Shown here piece by piece: positions 12,500 through 25,600 of a DNA stretch of 64,000 nucleotides. Below the pieces are notes generated by a model. That model did not search any database. It had not been told where the DNA came from and saw only the letters and a list, made by a program, of their open reading frames with translations. Positions within the stretch are counted from its first letter, which is position 1; each line of letters opens with the position of its first letter. The translations under genes were made by a program, and so were the position numbers. The stretch is from positions 6,481,479 through 6,545,478 of the forward strand of contig NC_041023.1 in NCBI RefSeq assembly GCF_900634625.1, in the 5' to 3' direction. This stretch comes from Parambassis ranga (Eukaryota; Chordata; Actinopteri; Ambassidae).

Positions 12500-13720
12500 A
12501 TTTTTGTTGAAACCTAACCCTCACTGTCTTCATGTAAAACTGGTTTTTAGGCTTTCATTACAGTGCTAGTTGCATTACTCTTTATTGTTTTTCAAACCAG
12601 TTTCTTGAGAGATGATGTGTGTGTGTACATCCTTGAAAAGGTCCTACACTTTCATATATACAGAGGATTGTGGGTGTTTTGACAACACATCTTTAATATA
12701 CAATACAACGGACCATGCTATTAGCCTTAGTATTATAATAAATGTGCTTTTTAACATATTCTCTCAAAAATGGGGAAATTATTTAAAGAGACAAAAACTT
12801 TTTTTGGCACCAAGCTGTAAATATGTGTAGTTCTATAGGGCAGTTTAACATTAGTGGCCATTTAAGGGACAACAGTTTTTGGTACTTCTTTGTTGGCATC
12901 ATTTTCAGCCCTGAAGGTTTCTGTTTAGCTTGTCAGCATGCAAGCCTGTAGCACCTCGGGGCACCACTAATTTTATTGACTCATTCAAAAGATCCAAGAA
13001 ATCACTCTTACTGTCTGAAACATGGAGAATACCCTCGTGAGGAGTAAGAGTGACACTTAGCTCTAGTCATGATAAAATGAGATGATAAAACATGATGGCG
13101 GAGTGGAGAGCATGTGGGAGGCAGCGTGGAGTGTGTGTGTGTGTGGGCAGCAGAGTGGGGCAGGCCTGCATGGAGAGCACTTTGGCTTGTGTTTGTCATT
13201 ACCACGGTGAGAGTAAAGCACATTTCCAGGCATGCAGATGGGATATGATGACGACCCCTGTGATTTAGTCAGTCATATGGACAGAGAAATATTTGTCACA
13301 TAGACTGCCTTGTTATGCTACCCTTTGTTCAGGTTGTCCATGTGAACAAGATGGCATGATTATTGTGTACAATTGTCCAGAATCCAAACCTCTACTGTGC
13401 GCCTGAATATCTGCCACACACTACTGAGATTATAACATGACATTTTAGCTCAAGGACACTATGAGAGACATGGCTGGAGGATCAAACAAACACAGCTTTC
13501 CTCAGCCTCAGTGTTGGGATTCAATAAATGCCCACTTGTTTCTTTTAGGAGCCCAAGGCCAAGTCTTACTACAGCTGAATGGTGCCTGATCTCTCTGCCC
13601 TCTGTCCCCCGCATTTCATTTCTTACCTCTGGACACTACAGACTGTGAATTTCATATCAGAGTTCAATATAAACTCTCTTAACTTCTCTGAACTTCCCTG
13701 TCTGCTTTTCATGGCGTGTT
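12500..13720. other. Non-coding region, nothing recognised
   Basis: Unique sequence with a TG repeat near 13128-13145. No splice-flanked open frame or RNA gene was recognised. Confidence 0.45.
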
Positions 13721-14530
13721 CAGAATCAGAATTACTTTATTTATCCCAGAGGGGAAATTCTTGTTTGTTACAGACAAATAGAAGCCAAAGATAAATTGAA
13801 ATATGAAATAGAAATATATAATAAATATCTAAATACCTAGATAGCATTTAAATCCCTGAGTTGTTTCTAAAGAAGAAGAAACATATTTGCTACTGCATAA
13901 AAACCTTTACATAGTAAAGAGCAAGACATGAATGTACCAGTATGAATGTCAAAGTGTCTGAGTGACTGTTACAGTTCAGAGTTCAGTAGTTTGATTGAGA
14001 CAGGCAGGAATGAGTTGGAGTCTGTTGCTGAATGAGCTCCTGTAGCTGGTCATCACAGTGTGGAGCGGGTAAGAGGGACAGTCCAGTATGGTCTTTATTT
14101 TGGACAAAATCCTCCTCTGACACACCTCTGTCAGAGAGTCCAGTTCCTCTCCTACAACATGGCCGGCCTTCCTGATGATTCTGTTGAGTCTGTTTTATGT
14201 CCCTCACCCTCAGACTGCTGCCCCAGCAGACAACAGCATACATGATGGCACTGGCCACCACAGACTCATAAAACATCCTCATCATCGTCCTGCAGATGTT
14301 GAAGGACCTCAGCTGCCTCAGAAAGTAGAGGTGACTCTGGCCCTTCCTGTAAACAGTGTCCAAATTCTTACTCCAGTCCAGTTTGTGGTCTAAGTACAAT
14401 CCCAGGTACTTGGACCACAAACTGGATTGTCCCCAACACGGGTTTTCTTCCTCCATCCACAAGCACACTTGTAGTTCTTCTTATCCATACTGTGTTCTTC
14501 CATTGTGCTGTCTACGCTGGTTCTGCTTCT
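13721..14530 (-). mobile_element. Truncated LINE (non-LTR retrotransposon) remnant
   Basis: The minus strand encodes the C-terminal part of a LINE reverse transcriptase polyprotein. One frame reads LGLYLDHKLDWSKN, then GQSHLYFLRQLRSF, then SVVASAIMYAVVCWGSSL. The frame then breaks and the next part, including ILSKIKTILDCPSYPLHTV and SNRLQLIPACLNQ, continues in another frame. The 3' end at low coordinates has the tail GGGATAAATAAAGTAATTCTGATTCTG. The element is 5' truncated and frameshifted, hence dead. The architecture fits the jockey/L2/Rex-like LINEs of fish; the clade is not resolved. Confidence 0.85.
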
Positions 14531-16090
14531 TGTGAGATGTGACTATGACACATCTCCCGGCAGTTTATGGCAAATCTTGCCAGCCTTTGATACAGTGCTT
14601 CTAATCTAAGATGTCCCTTATGAGGTATTTTTCCAAGATGTCATGTGCTTCATCTCCGTCAGCCTCTCAATTCCCAATAGTCCCCAGCGATGTGTCTGAT
14701 ACAGCATATGTTCTTAAACTAGGACACAAATCTGCCTAGAAAGGCAGAGGAGAGGAGGATCATGTGGGCAGCACGTTACTAGTTTTTAAAACATATTTCA
14801 ACACTCCAGAGAACTCCATTACAAGATGAACAGTGCTTGCTCACTGGTTTTCCCTCCAGCTGGGACTCCCACTTGTCTTTAAGAAACAAATCCAATTGCA
14901 CTTTATTTTTAGCACCCTCAGAATTTCTACTGCTAACATCATGTATTTGCCAACTCTCATGGTATATAGGCCTCTAGGCAGATAATTGCTAATGAGTTCT
15001 GACTGACTTCCTCCATGTCTATTATTTATACACCTGTCAGCTCTGAAACATTCTTATCTTTGTTGCAAAGATGCAACAGCCGTCAGAATCCCCTCCTCTC
15101 GACATTGGTCCATTAGTGGATGATTTCTATACCAGACACAAACCAGTGGCTAGGCGGTGGTGAGGGGTGAATGTGCTTTGAAATACACCTTCTGCCTGGG
15201 CCACACTTCTGCATCTTCTTGTGTTGGTCAGACTAGACAAGGGCTCCTGCATCCAGCCAGTGGTGTTACATTGGAGTATGGTCTGTGGCTAACTGGTCAG
15301 CATGCTAACTTCAGTAGATATGCAGCAACACAGCACGTAAAAGTGCTTGATATAACATCATTACTGTTGTTTATTTACATTCAATTTTTTTATTAATCCT
15401 TTTTTTGGGGGTGTTTATGACTTTTTAAACTGTCAGCCTGTTTGTTTATTTCATTTTATGTATTTTTCTTATTTCAGAATGAATCATAATCATGACAAGT
15501 TATGCCATATCTGAGATGCAAGTGGATGTGGGGACTAAAAGGACTAGTTCGCACTAGTTCATGTAATTCTAGTCTGGCTCACATTTACATTAGTGTTGAA
15601 TGTGCCACAATGTTATGGCCCATATGTTCATGTTGAATTGCACATGACATTAAGGGATATTATTGCCCAATGTGAACTGAAACAGCCTATAAATATATAA
15701 ACAATTGAAGTTTATTTTCACGTTTAGACTTTCCATGGCTGATTTAACTGTTCTTGTTACCAACAATATGCAAATGTTAAAAAGGCGTTTGGCTAGGGGG
15801 GGGAAAAAACACAAAAGAATCCGTGGACATTTCACCAGACTGTGGAGCCATAGCGTCTGATTCCTTAAGAAAGACGATAAATGCATCATAATACTCAACA
15901 GTCTTCTTTTTTCAACACATTTAGAAGCCTTAACGGGCGGTTATTTAGTGCTTGCATGGCTGCGGTGTGGACAGACGTGAAAAACAAATGGCCTAGCGGG
16001 TTCTCTTATGGAAAGCAGGCAGGGCACAGTGGGGCTACAGTGACATTTTCCCCACATGCAAAATCATGCAAAAGGTAAATACTGAGGCGG
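14531..16090. other. Non-coding region upstream of mef2d
   Basis: AT-rich unique sequence between the LINE remnant and the mef2d promoter. No exon or RNA gene was recognised. Confidence 0.45.
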
Positions 16091-16099
16091 AGGGATACA

Positions 16100-16454
16100 C
16101 ACACTATTGCAGAACATGGCCGTCACCTCCGTCATGTCCTCTCTCATGGACCGACCCACTTGGGCGACATTGTGCTCTGATTGGACGATAAGTTCGCAAG
16201 TCAGCTTCCTATTGGATGTCCGATGAGTCAATCCCGAGCTAATGTCAATGACGTCGATCGTACACTGGGTACGCTGTGTCGCCTGGGTGGACAGTATAGT
16301 TACTTCAACATTAAATGGAATAAAATGCCGCGGATTCGCCCACATAGAGAAGTCGCCTCAGCGCAATTAATTAATGTTTCCTAATTAACACGGGTCACTT
16401 CTGGAGCGGGTGGTGGCAGCCCTATTTTCGTGTGTTTCACGGCAATATTTCAGG
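16100..16454 (+). promoter_or_regulatory. mef2d: Probable mef2d promoter and non-coding first exon
   Basis: A TATA-less block upstream of the mef2d leader holds two inverted CCAAT boxes (ATTGG at 16180-16184 and 16211-16215), an AP-1 site (TGAGTCA, 16224-16230) and a CRE-like site (TGACGTC, 16249-16255). A splice donor follows: exon ends ATTTCAGG at 16454, then GTAAGT. It would splice to the acceptor at 22320, giving intron 1 of about 5.9 kb. The transcription start (somewhere around 16260-16400) is not visible. MEF2 genes generally have non-coding 5' exons, which fits. Confidence 0.55.
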
Positions 16455-19123
16455 GTAAGTGGAATGATACATTTCCTTCCTGCGTCTTTTTTCCTCGCAC
16501 GGGTGCAGACCTGCCTGCTTTATGATTTAAATATAGCAAAGTAATTAACAACAGTGTACTCGCTGGTATTAAAAACACACACGGAACACAGTTGAACACA
16601 AAATACCCGTAATGTGATTAAAAGTAGTGCGCACTCTAGCTCGCGTAGTCGAGTTATATGGGGAGAGAGAGAGAGAGAGTGAGGAAGGTAATGGCTGTCG
16701 GTTGCACTCGTAGCTAGAAAATTGTGAAATGGCCTGTGTAGAGTAATGTTAGCTCGTCTTTTGCTTCGTAAATCAACCCCAGAGGTCAAAGGAGTGCATT
16801 CGGTTTGATTATAAAAAATCAGGACACACGATCTGACACCAGTGTTGGCTTCCAACATGTCAGATTAGATCCTGTAGGGTACCTGTCTGCCTTCAGTGGG
16901 CCTGCTCAGTCTCCCATCTGTCATCACGATAGGATACAACTATGACTCTACCCTGGTACAGAAAATAGTGTTTTTAACCTCATGTGGACACCACATACCA
17001 GATCTAACATGGCCATTGATTTAATGACATTAAGGAGAAAAGAAGTCAAACTACTCATATATGTTCAAAGCTGTTCATGCAACTGTATTTTCCAGCTCTT
17101 GAAGGGTCACTATTAAAAAGAGCCTGTAGGTAAAATGATATTTTCCTGCACTGACTCTGATTAAAGTGTGTGTAAAAAGATTTTGTGCTAAAAGGCACAT
17201 TAAAATTACAAAATGCAAGTTGTTTTGCCTGCAGTATTCTTTAACAATACCCTAAAAGTAAACGTTTTTGCCCTGATGGTGGTTTAGCATAGGGGTTGTG
17301 TGTGTTTAGTGCTGGCCTGTGCAGCCATGATTTTTCTTTGCCCTCCAAGGGAAGATGCCAAAGCTGTTGGGCCAGAAGTAGGCCAGTTTGACAGGGTGAT
17401 CCACCGCTGCAAGGCAGATGGATTCATATAAACGTCTGTAGGTAGTGCAGTCTGATTGGATGAGAGTGTGTATGGCACAATTTACGAATAATCTCCAGCC
17501 CTTTTTTTTTTTACTTAATGTAGAATATGCGTTTTGAATTGAGCCCCAAGGTCCATGTTTTTAAAGGTTTCATTATGTCTTATTAAACCTTATTGTTTGG
17601 AGTCACAAGTTCTTTTTCTGTACTGGCATCACGGCAGTATCAACAGAAAACAACCAGCCACAAGGCAAGCATTTTGTTGTTAGTTTGTTGTTGCTGTGAT
17701 TGAGCTGACAAGGCTTGGCATGGCTGCCAAGATGAACAGAATTAAACAATGTTAAAAGAAGCAGGGAATTGGTGTGAATTTTGAGCATAACTACAGAAAA
17801 GAATTTCGATTTCCCAACAATTTGCATCCAAAGATGAATTCTTCTATATTAGTTTAAACATTAAAGGCATGTCAAGCAAGCTGAAGTTTTTTTTCCTATT
17901 TCCTATTTAAACATCTGAAGTATTCAGCTCACAGGAACACCTACAAGTATTTACTAGCAATGTATTCAAGCAAATAATGTTTTTCATCATCTTGCCAGGT
18001 TAATTAATGCCTAATGTCTGTTTGAAAAGGAACAGTAAGACAGCAGGGTCTCATTGAAAGATTATGACTAATAGTGATTTTACAGACAATCATGGAAATC
18101 AGAAAACTGTGTTGCACTCTAAAATGGGGTGTTTTATTTGCAGTAATCTTGAGTGGAAGTGGAAGTTATTGGAAAATTAACACTGTATTGGTGTAGTGAA
18201 TTATAATGCAGAAGTCATAAAGTACCATTGACCAATATCTTCCATTGCAAATGTGCGAAATGAAACCTGCATTTATCTCTGTATACATGTGAGGATTTTG
18301 GTCATGGTCATATATGACAGGAAATTGATTAACTTTGGAGTTTTAGACTGATTTCTGGATTCACTCAGGACTTTGAAGAGGCCAAATGGGCATTTCCTAT
18401 TCATTACCCTGAGTAAATGTCCTGCATCTTAGCTGGTAATGGAATAGTAAATTAATATGGCTTATGAGCGGCATGACTACATTAACCTTTCTCCAATGTA
18501 TGCTGCTTTATATTGCCAGGTATGAGGTTGATGCAAGGTCACAGATCTCTGTCGGTGAAAGTCAATGCTGTCCAGCTTGTGGCACTTGGAGGTTTGAGCC
18601 ATTAAGGCTGACCAACATCTTCAACTGGGCAAACCCCTCCCTGCAAGTCATGTTGGAGGCAGCGACCATTTATCTCAGGGCTTTGGCACATTTCATTGGC
18701 TAGTGCATAATCTGCTAAAGGTCACTGCCACTAATTACACTACTCTAAAACAGACAGATGCCTACCCTGAGCTTGATTGTGTTCTCCTTCACGAGAGAAT
18801 ATTTGAAAGTTGCATAACCATTACTTAGATGAATGGAATAACATATGTAGATGGCCTTTTTTTAACCACGGTTACCAAAATGACATCCCACTTAGGAGAA
18901 GTAGGATATCTGGTCCAAACAAAAGTCAGTCATCTGTTACTTAGTGTCTTTCAGTGTATGTTTAGACTGACTTGTCTTGTCTGCTATTTTGGTTTCCTGT
19001 ATGTCACTGTGTGAGGTGGGTTTGGCTGGATGCAGGATTTGGTTTTTGCCAAAGAGCGACCTCATTATTTTGGTGTCCAGTCAGTCCTCAGGCCAGATCC
19101 TAATTGAGCCATCAGCGCCTTAA

Positions 19124-19153
19124 GGGGGGGAGGGGGGGGGGGGGGGGGGGGGG
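19124..19153 (+). repeat. Poly-G tract with a single interruption
   Basis: Thirty bases, all G except an A at 19131. It lies in mef2d intron 1, on the transcribed sense strand, so the pre-mRNA could form a G-quadruplex. Such runs are hard to sequence, so the length may be inexact. Confidence 0.9.
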
Positions 19154-21979
19154 AGAAGGGACGAACGTGTCAATTACCATAATGAGGGGGCAGCCATGCA
19201 GAGGGCAGTCAGTGAGAGGGAGGCATGGCGGTAGCCTTGTGGTGTAGCCGCATTCTAGTCAATTTACAACTAATCAAAGATAATATTGTAGCCCGACAGT
19301 GGCAAAGTTAGACTCAGTGGGGAAGAGTACTTTGTTAATTATTTTTTCGTTCTAGCAGTGGGATATTTCTACATGTCGTGTTGTGGTAATTGTTTTGAGT
19401 TGGTGCCTTACAGTTACAGCTAATGAATGGTTATGATGATGATCGGCACTGCTGAGAATGCAGATCTAATGTATGAGAAGCTGCACCTGAGCACGACTTA
19501 GGTCTGAGGGAATCTGATTAATTGCTAGTCTGAATATAAAAGCTTGTGTGTTGTTTGATAATGGATGCCATTATGGAGGTTTTAATGCTGTTATGTTTTC
19601 TTGTCTTTGCTATAATAGATGTGCTGTGTGAGCAAAGAACTGCTGTGTAAACATCCTATAGCATTTGTTATTGTTCTTAATGCACTATTTTGACATAATG
19701 ATGATGTTGATCTTGTTTTCCAATAAAGTGGCCATGTAGGTCTTTTAAAGCTCAGATTCCCTGGGCGTACTATCTACATGTACAGGACACTTTTATCAAC
19801 AGAAGTTATCGTTACCAAGGTGTGCCTGGAAAGATTGTGCAGTAGATGTAGAGCAGCTGTGATATTGTGCTGAAAAGTACATTATTTTAATTAGTTGGCA
19901 TCTAATTTATAGTAAAAATGCAAAATATTTGAATCCACAAATTCTGCACTTCCTCCTTTGTTTGTTCTCATGTTTTGTTCATTTATTTGGTTTTTCTGCT
20001 GTTCTAGATTCTACTTTTTTACATTAAGGGAGCCACAGAGTTGTGTTAAACCAGCAATCAGTATTGATGCCCAACCTGCAGTTTGTATAGTGGTATGTGT
20101 TTCCCCTCCCAAAAAGCAACTCTGAGGTCTGTGGCAAAATACCTCATTCTTATATTTGATATTTTCTGCTGTTTCCCCTTATTATCAGTAGATTCTATTT
20201 TAGTGATCAATTAATCCGTGTTTAGTTTTAGTCCCAGCCACAGTAACACCCTTCCTTTTTATAGGAACTGTGAAGGCACCTTATAGGGGAGCATCAATTC
20301 AGTTGCGACATCTTAACACCAAATGTTGTGACTCAAAGTGTGTGAAGATTGGGGATGCTGTTTTTCATACCTCAAGTCACGGCATGTACTGCATGCATAC
20401 CTACAGAAATTCACGTAAGAGACCAATAAATAGAAGGAATATTTATTTACATGAGTTCAGGGAAGCCTTGATGGGAGTGAATGAATATATGTCAATGAGA
20501 ACATGCACCATAAAGCTGACACCTGATCCTCTCACTGAGATTATCATTGGTGCAGATCCATTGGTCCAAATTATCACACACCGTCCGTGCATATCGAGAG
20601 GAAACCTGTTAGCTAGCAAGCTAGTGATAAAAAGACAAACTGCTGCAAATTCATAATACAGCCAATGTTAGAAGTGATGTTGAATCACTGGATTTTTAAC
20701 ATCTTATGCTGGGCATATGTTGAAATGTGGTTTGTGGAGGCCCCATGTGTACTCCAGTGGTGTTTTTTTTTTTTCATTTTTTCCGTCTGGCCTAACAACA
20801 GTCCCACAGGAAAGCTTGGACGTGGAGGGTCAAGACTGGAGGGAAATCGTAACACAATTGCCACAGGGCTGAGCCCATGTGTGGGAAGGAGAAAGAGAGT
20901 AACATTGGTTGGGAGTTGCAGATGTTTTGTCAGATTTAAACGACTAAAAAGACATTATAAAGCAGAAAATTCCATTAAGTACTTTCAGTCATTAAAATTT
21001 CTCCCTGGGCTGTGTTTGATTTCATGCACAAGACCTGCCACCCTAAAGGCAAAACATCAGTGGTGCACCTGATAAGGTTAAATGATATGTTGATGCTAAA
21101 ATTGTGACTAACAGTTAAGCCAACTTGGAAAGGTAAATCATCATTGTGGATGTATTAAAGGCTCTCACTGTTGGCAGGTTAAATGAAGCTGCTGTATATG
21201 TTAGTGATGTCACTGTTGACACAAGAAAGTAATGTGAGAGTGACAAACTGTTACTGCTTCTTTATACTACTGTCTAATTGTTTATCACAAACTAAAATGG
21301 AACTAATTCATTCTAATCTATGATAAAGCCGGTATGATTAGAAGAACGACCGGTTTCATTAGTCTCAAATGTGTATTTCTCAAGGAGAGCTGTGGATAGT
21401 TCTCAAGGCTACAAATGGTAATGATGATCATGGAGAGTATAAGCTGTCTGACTCAGAATGTCCACAAAGATGACAAACCCACGTATGTAGAGTTATGATA
21501 CAGCCAAGGAAACAGTAGTTCTTATAAATACTATAACGGTCACCTCAGATGGCATCAAGCTTTATTCTCAAAAGGAAATTGTGCCTTTACTGACGAATCA
21601 GACCTCACTCAAAATGTGATGTTTGGATTTGTGTAGCTTTAACTGGTAAAGATCAGTGACTTCTGGTTGTTGGTATTTCATTTGACAATCAAATAGTCAG
21701 CAAGTAATGGGGAAATGCATAGAAATGTGCTGTTTTTGCACAGACTGATTATGGTTATTGGTTTATTTGTTCTCCCATGAAAGGTACCCCATTCTGAGCC
21801 AGAAAGTAACACTGGATTTCTGTGTTTGTAGTTGCACATATTCACATTTTTTTCTTTGCCATGTTGTAGATGAGTTAAATGAACACAAATCACTCGGGGT
21901 GCTGCGACTGCCGACATGTACTCACACAGCATATGACCACAACTTCTCCTGCCGAGTAAGGAGAACAGCTCCTTCAGTA

Positions 21980-22090
21980 GTCTCAGATCAAATCTAAAAA
22001 ATCAATCAAGCACTGTGGCAAGGAAAAACTCCCTTTAAGAGGAAGAAACCTTGAGCAGGACCCGTCAGCTTAAGGGGGAACCAGAACCTG
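21980..22090. repeat. Fragment of dispersed fish repeat
   Basis: GGCAAGGAAAAACTCCCTTT, then AGAGGAAGAAACCTTGAGCAG and GGACCC, a motif series shared by an abundant dispersed repeat in teleost genomes. Only this part is recognisable. It sits within mef2d intron 1, about 240 bp before the acceptor. Confidence 0.65.
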
Positions 22091-22320
22091 AACATGTTTC
22101 CATCTTCTCATGCTTTTTAATGGTTCTTTGATGGCCATTTAATTTAAAGATCTTGCCGCAACGGCACGTGGTACCACCTGCCAGTATTATCAGAAACCAT
22201 TGTTATTGTTCAACTTAATTTGACTGAACAATTGGGTTGAATTGTTTATTTCAATCCTCTGAGGTGACGAGAATATCCTTGTTCATTGATTTCATTTTTT
22301 GCCCTCTTTGTGTCTTGCAG

Positions 22321-22693
22321 GAGAGGAGTGACGTCCTCCTCACCGAGCAGCTGCAGGGAAGTTTGTCACTTTAGTCTCTGTTGAACAAGCGATGAACTGA
22401 TGACCTCTTCTATGTCTCAACTTCACGCATCTCTGCAGAACCCCCTCTGAACTCTTGCTGCCATTTGGTAAAGGAGTCGACCACGTTGCCTCACCACCCT
22501 TGGACTGAGAAATGTGTGTGTGTCCTCAAATGCATGACTGTGCCTGAGTGTTTTTGGGCTGTACTTCCTCTCTCACCTTCTGAGAGGCACTTCTCTACTT
22601 GAGTCACTACAACATTTGTCTTCACAACTGCAAAGCATCATGGGCAGGAAAAAGATTCAGATCCAGCGGATCACAGATGAAAGGAACAAACAG
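22321..22693 (+). CDS. mef2d: mef2d exon 2: leader and start of the MADS box (coding from 22640)
   Basis: The acceptor TGTGTCTTGCAG ends at 22320. Non-coding leader runs to 22639, then 18 codons, MGRKKIQIQRITDERNKQ, the invariant N-terminus of all MEF2 proteins that contacts the DNA minor groove. Donor CAG|GTGAGT at 22694. The leader carries three short upstream ORFs (see separate entry). Confidence 0.97.
22392..22547 (+). promoter_or_regulatory. Three upstream ORFs in the mef2d leader
   Basis: ATG AAC TGA at 22392-22400 overlaps the next ATG as TGATG. A 16-codon ORF runs 22400-22450 and an 11-codon ORF 22512-22547. All end before the MADS start at 22640, so they could dampen translation or permit reinitiation. 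Confidence 0.6.
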
Positions 22694-25600
22694 GTGAGTC
22701 TGTATTGTGTTTAGAATAAAACATGTGTTTTGTTTTTTGTTTTTATTAAGTGAGAATCATAGTTTCAGTGTGTGCCATCTTCCATATTTATATTTTTAAA
22801 GCTGACAGCTGCAACTTGAGTTGATGTATAATTTAAAAACAAAGGTTTTAGAGACGCTGTTTGTCTGTAATAGTGACATTTATATCATGTGTTCACTAAA
22901 ATATCCCTGTTCAAACGATTCTGTGGGTTTTTAGTCACATCACATGATTTGTCTCAGCAGATGTAGTTACACTAAAATTTCATTAAGTGTGCTACTGATT
23001 TTTTTATGGGTGCTTGCTTCTTGGACTTTTTGCCCATGTTTGCCCAAAAGTTTTATTTAATTGTTATTGTTACATAAGCAAACTATAGATACATTATGGA
23101 GATCATATTTTCATGTTAATCTCTCTCAGTAAATGCATAATTAGCACATGTTCATATCAACGTAATAATTATAGAGCAGCCAATTCTTTTATGTGCTGTT
23201 TAAAACCGAATGCAGCTTTAGAAACAGACATTTAGCCACTAAATTAAGGGTGTGTTTTTCTACAAAACCTGGTTAGCATGGTTGTGAAAAGGCTCACTGT
23301 GCAACAAAAAAACCCCAAGGATCAACATACCATAGTAATGTGCTGCTTACTGATGTTATCTTTTACCATCAGTATATAGAAGGTTTTACAGAGGGAATAC
23401 AGTCACCTGAAGGCACCGGTAGGCAGTTTTTTGTATGAAAGTCATGACTTTGGTCTGGCCCTGTCTGCTCTATTGTTGATTTGGCTTCGTGGTTGTGTTA
23501 TTGTCCCCCTCTCATTGTAAGCTCTCAAGGGCTCTAGAGCAGACTGTCCCTTTAAATTTTTCCTTTTTCAGCTCCATGCGCTGTTTCTTTTTTGTCCCCA
23601 CACAAGTCTTCACTGCGTGAGGCTGCCACCCCTCTTCACAGTAATGATGGTGTTGGATGAATGGCATGATGAGTCTCAGTCCTGCCAAACAAAGTGCTTT
23701 GTACGACAGCTGAAAAGTTCAATTGTGTTTTCATCACACAACAGAATATTTTGCCTCATGCTCTTCACAATTTTTTAGTTAGCCTTTTTTTCCTTGACTG
23801 GCCTATTTTGGACATTTTTCACACAGTTTAAATAATTAAAACATTGTGTCTCGGTAACAAAAAAGTAGTAGTTTCCAACCTCTTATATGCACTGATAATA
23901 AACATATGTGCATTCTTAGTTGCTTTATTATTGTGCCAACTTGTGCGTCCTTTCTTAAGATGAAATCATAAACATGTTGCAAAAATCAGTGACCCTGAAC
24001 TGAGAGAATCAGTCAGTTGCTTTATTGTTGTAAAATTCTTGCTCAGAGGTAATAGTTAAAAAAACAGTAAATAGGTATATGGTAATATATGTAATGGCTT
24101 GTATTGAGAGGGAAGACTGATAATTGAATGTAAGAGAAAATTACTGCCTATTGCTTGGAAAAGAGTGTTTGAAGGCTATTATTTTATAGTCGTGCTGATG
24201 ATTATGACTCATAAAGGGCCACAAATACAAGAGTGCTTCAGTATTAATGCTGAAAACTGACTCCACTGTTTTTTATTGATGGATCTTTATTGTTTGTGCA
24301 AAAGAGCATAGAAAAATACACAAAGCTACGTTATTGTAGACCTATTTACAGATGACACTGAGTTTAGATCAATAACTTAAATCTGAGAAAGGAGCTTGAG
24401 CGAACTTACCTGTGTTCTGTTTTTCCATTTGTACCCTCCGTCCTTGTTTAACCCTCCCAAATCTTTCTCACCAATCTCTCTGTAGGTGACGTTCACAAAG
24501 CGGAAGTTTGGCTTGATGAAGAAGGCCTACGAGCTGAGTGTGTTGTGTGACTGTGAGATTGCTCTGATCATCTTCAACCATGCGAACAAGCTGTTTCAGT
24601 ACGCCAGCACTGACATGGACAAGGTCCTGCTCAAGTACACAGAGTACAATGAGCCACATGAGAGCCGGACCAACGCAGATATCATTGAGGTAAAATCCAT
24701 CACGTTAGCAGTGTAAAGAAAAGCTTATGAAGGAACTAGATATGGAGGGTGAAAAGATGTCATCATCATCCAACATCTGCATTTATTTACATTTACAGAC
24801 CTTGAGAAAGAAGGGTTTCAACGGCTGTGACAGTCCAGAGCCGGATGGTGAAGACTCAATTGACCAAAGCCCCCTTAATGATGACAAATACCGCAAAACC
24901 ACAGAGGACCTGGATGTTCTCTTCAAACGCTATGGGGTACGTTTCCTAAACCTGACACTTACTGTCTGGTACTTCCCTCTTGACTCGCTGGTCAAACACT
25001 GGTCTGTTAATGTTCTCTGTTGGGCCAAGCACCTACAGGAAACTGCGACTAGTGTGAAGTTCCTCTAACTAGTTTCTAACTAGTAACACTTTTTTGCTTT
25101 GACTTCATGTGACCACATATCTGCAAACTGTTCCTTTAAGAGTTTTTGACATGAAAAAATATAATAAATATGTGAAAACAAAATTTTTGTATCATTGTTG
25201 CAAAGTAATCTGAGTTGTACAATGAAAGTAAACAAAAACTTTCCGCTTAAATTTTGCAGCAGTCGGCAGCTCAGCCCCAGACGTTCTCCATGCCAGTCAC
25301 GGTCCAAGCATCCAATCAGAGCACACTGCAATTCAGCAATCCCGGCAACGCTATGGTTACTACCTCCTATGTAACATCATCGTCGCTCACGGATACCCAC
25401 CTCCTGTCGCCACAGCAACCTGCTCTTCAGAGAAATACGGTGTCTCCTGGGTTGCCACAGCGACCAGCCAGTGCAGGTGAGTGAGTGATCTTTGCCCGAG
25501 TGTGACAGTTGTGGAAATGATCCTATGATGATCTCCATCGTTATCAGTTGTTACTTACAAAGCGTAGATACTGTGTATGAAGGTCCGTATTATCATGCAT

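Larger units (their letters stand above)
16455..22320 (+). other. mef2d: mef2d intron 1 (inferred)
   Basis: Bounded by GTAAGT at 16455 and TGTGTCTTGCAG ending at 22320. It contains a poly-G tract at 19124-19153 flanked by homeodomain-like motifs, and a fish dispersed-repeat fragment near 21980-22090. A 128-codon open frame at 20270-20656 resembles no known protein and is not called as a gene. Confidence 0.5.

Noticed and set aside
20270..20656. 128-codon open frame in mef2d intron 1
   Set aside because: Longest unexplained frame on the plus strand, preceded by an acceptor-like TTTTTATAG, but it has no recognisable family, no matching donor and ordinary intronic base composition.
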